From: Acidimicrobiales bacterium
GTDB lineage: Bacteria; Actinomycetota; Acidimicrobiia; Acidimicrobiales; AC-9
Assembly: GCA_036270875.1 (NCBI GenBank)
Contig: DATBBR010000061.1
Span: 1-41,996 of the forward strand
Reading direction: 5' to 3'
DNA: 41,996 nt
Part shown: positions 41,661 to 41,996 of the stretch, one piece after another
Numbering within the stretch: position 1 is the first letter of the stretch
Layout: each line of letters begins with the position of its first letter
Notes under the pieces: model-generated
Told to the model about the DNA's origin: nothing
Seen by the model: the letters and a program-made list of their open reading frames with translations, nothing else
Database searches by the model: none
Translations under genes and position numbers: made by a program

Positions 41661-41996
41661 CTACGCGAACCGCTCGAGGTCGGCCTCGAATCGTCGGCGG
41701 CACCCGCTCGAGCAGAAGAAGTACACCGCGTCGCCGTGCCGAGCGGTATCGGCGGTCGACGCCACGGTGACGGTCATGCCGCAGACCGGGTCGACCGCAC
41801 GCCCGCTCTCGGCCGCCCGATGGCGCGTCATCCCCCGACTGGCGCGCTCTTGGACCAGCTCCGCCAGGATGGCCACGGCGATCTCCTCGTGGGCGATGGC
41901 GCCGAGGTCGAGCCCGGCCGGGCACCTGACCCTCGCCAGGCCCTCCTCGGAAACGCCTGTGGTCCGCAGCGTCGACAGCACCGCCTCGCCCCGGCG
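41661..41996 (-). CDS. XdhC-family C-terminus fused to YHS domain, 5'-truncated by window edge
   Basis: 111 C-terminal residues are visible; the gene continues beyond the right edge. The first part, EEGLARVRCPAGLDLGAIAHEEIAVAILAEL, is the end of the XdhC_C domain, the maturation factor that inserts sulfurated molybdenum cofactor into xanthine dehydrogenase-type enzymes. The last 45 or so residues are a YHS domain: AVDPVCGMTV and AVYFFCSSGCRRRFEADLERF, with three Cys able to bind metal. A start at GTG 41981 is not used because XdhC homology continues upstream of it to the edge. A molybdenum hydroxylase cluster is expected beyond the window. Confidence 0.82.
   Translation of the reverse strand, partial: RRGEAVLSTLRTTGVSEEGLARVRCPAGLDLGAIAHEEIAVAILAELVQERASRGMTRHRAAESGRAVDPVCGMTVTVASTADTARHGDAVYFFCSSGCRRRFEADLERFA

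Noticed and set aside
1-41996. tRNA genes, CRISPR arrays, insertion sequences
   Set aside because: No T-loop-like GGTTCGAATCC blocks with folding context, no spaced repeats of 24-40 bp, and no transposase-like proteins were seen.

Overview
The window is chromosomal DNA of very high G+C content, coding-dense, with many GTG and TTG starts. Gene order and protein types point to an actinobacterium, probably a deep-branching one such as Acidimicrobiia (inference from gene order and protein style, not proven). No tRNA, rRNA, CRISPR array, insertion sequence or phage gene was seen.

Positions 1-25,900 are housekeeping DNA, almost all on the minus strand. Read in the direction of transcription there are three blocks. 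(a) rpsB, tsf, pyrH, frr, cdsA, dxr, rseP, ispG and an Eis-like acetyltransferase link translation, UMP synthesis, phospholipid precursors, the MEP isoprenoid pathway and a site-2 protease. (b) rimP, nusA, ylxR, infB, ylxP, rbfA, truB and ribF form the transcription/translation factor operon. (c) rpsO, pnp, an M16 peptidase and dapB follow, then a TetR gene cut by the window edge. The same blocks are known, more widely spaced, in Mycobacterium, and block (b) matches the Bacillus nusA-infB operon. Two genes are on the plus strand here: proS (short archaeal/eukaryotic-type prolyl-tRNA synthetase) and arfB (ribosome rescue hydrolase). xerC lies upstream of rpsB.

Positions 26,000-41,996 are accessory in character, with short transcription units on both strands: a DUF2505-like lipid-binding protein, a small membrane protein, a diverged PlsY-like acyltransferase beside a DegV fatty-acid-binding protein, an alpha/beta hydrolase with an MFS transporter, an unusual seven-helix membrane protein with an extracytoplasmic hydrolase domain, a TIGR00725 protein with a cytochrome P450, a metallo-beta-lactamase-fold hydrolase, a CrtI-like FAD oxidoreductase, and a tightly packed unit of DHA2 exporter, TetR, hydrolase and class IV PLP enzyme. 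The window ends inside an XdhC-YHS fusion gene.

The most notable observation is that two small genes of the nusA-infB operon have no usable ATG, GTG or TTG start. ylxR appears to begin with ATA, overlapping the nusA stop as ATAA, and ylxP (DUF503) appears to begin with ACG inside the end of infB. Both have Shine-Dalgarno-like sequences at suitable distance. Start-codon choice in an operon encoding IF2 may be regulatory. Other points of interest are leader hairpins and repeats before rimP, rpsB and pnp, a perfect 19-bp tandem repeat against an apparently leaderless proS start, pentapeptide minisatellites in rpsB, and a 16-bp palindrome before the DHA2 exporter.
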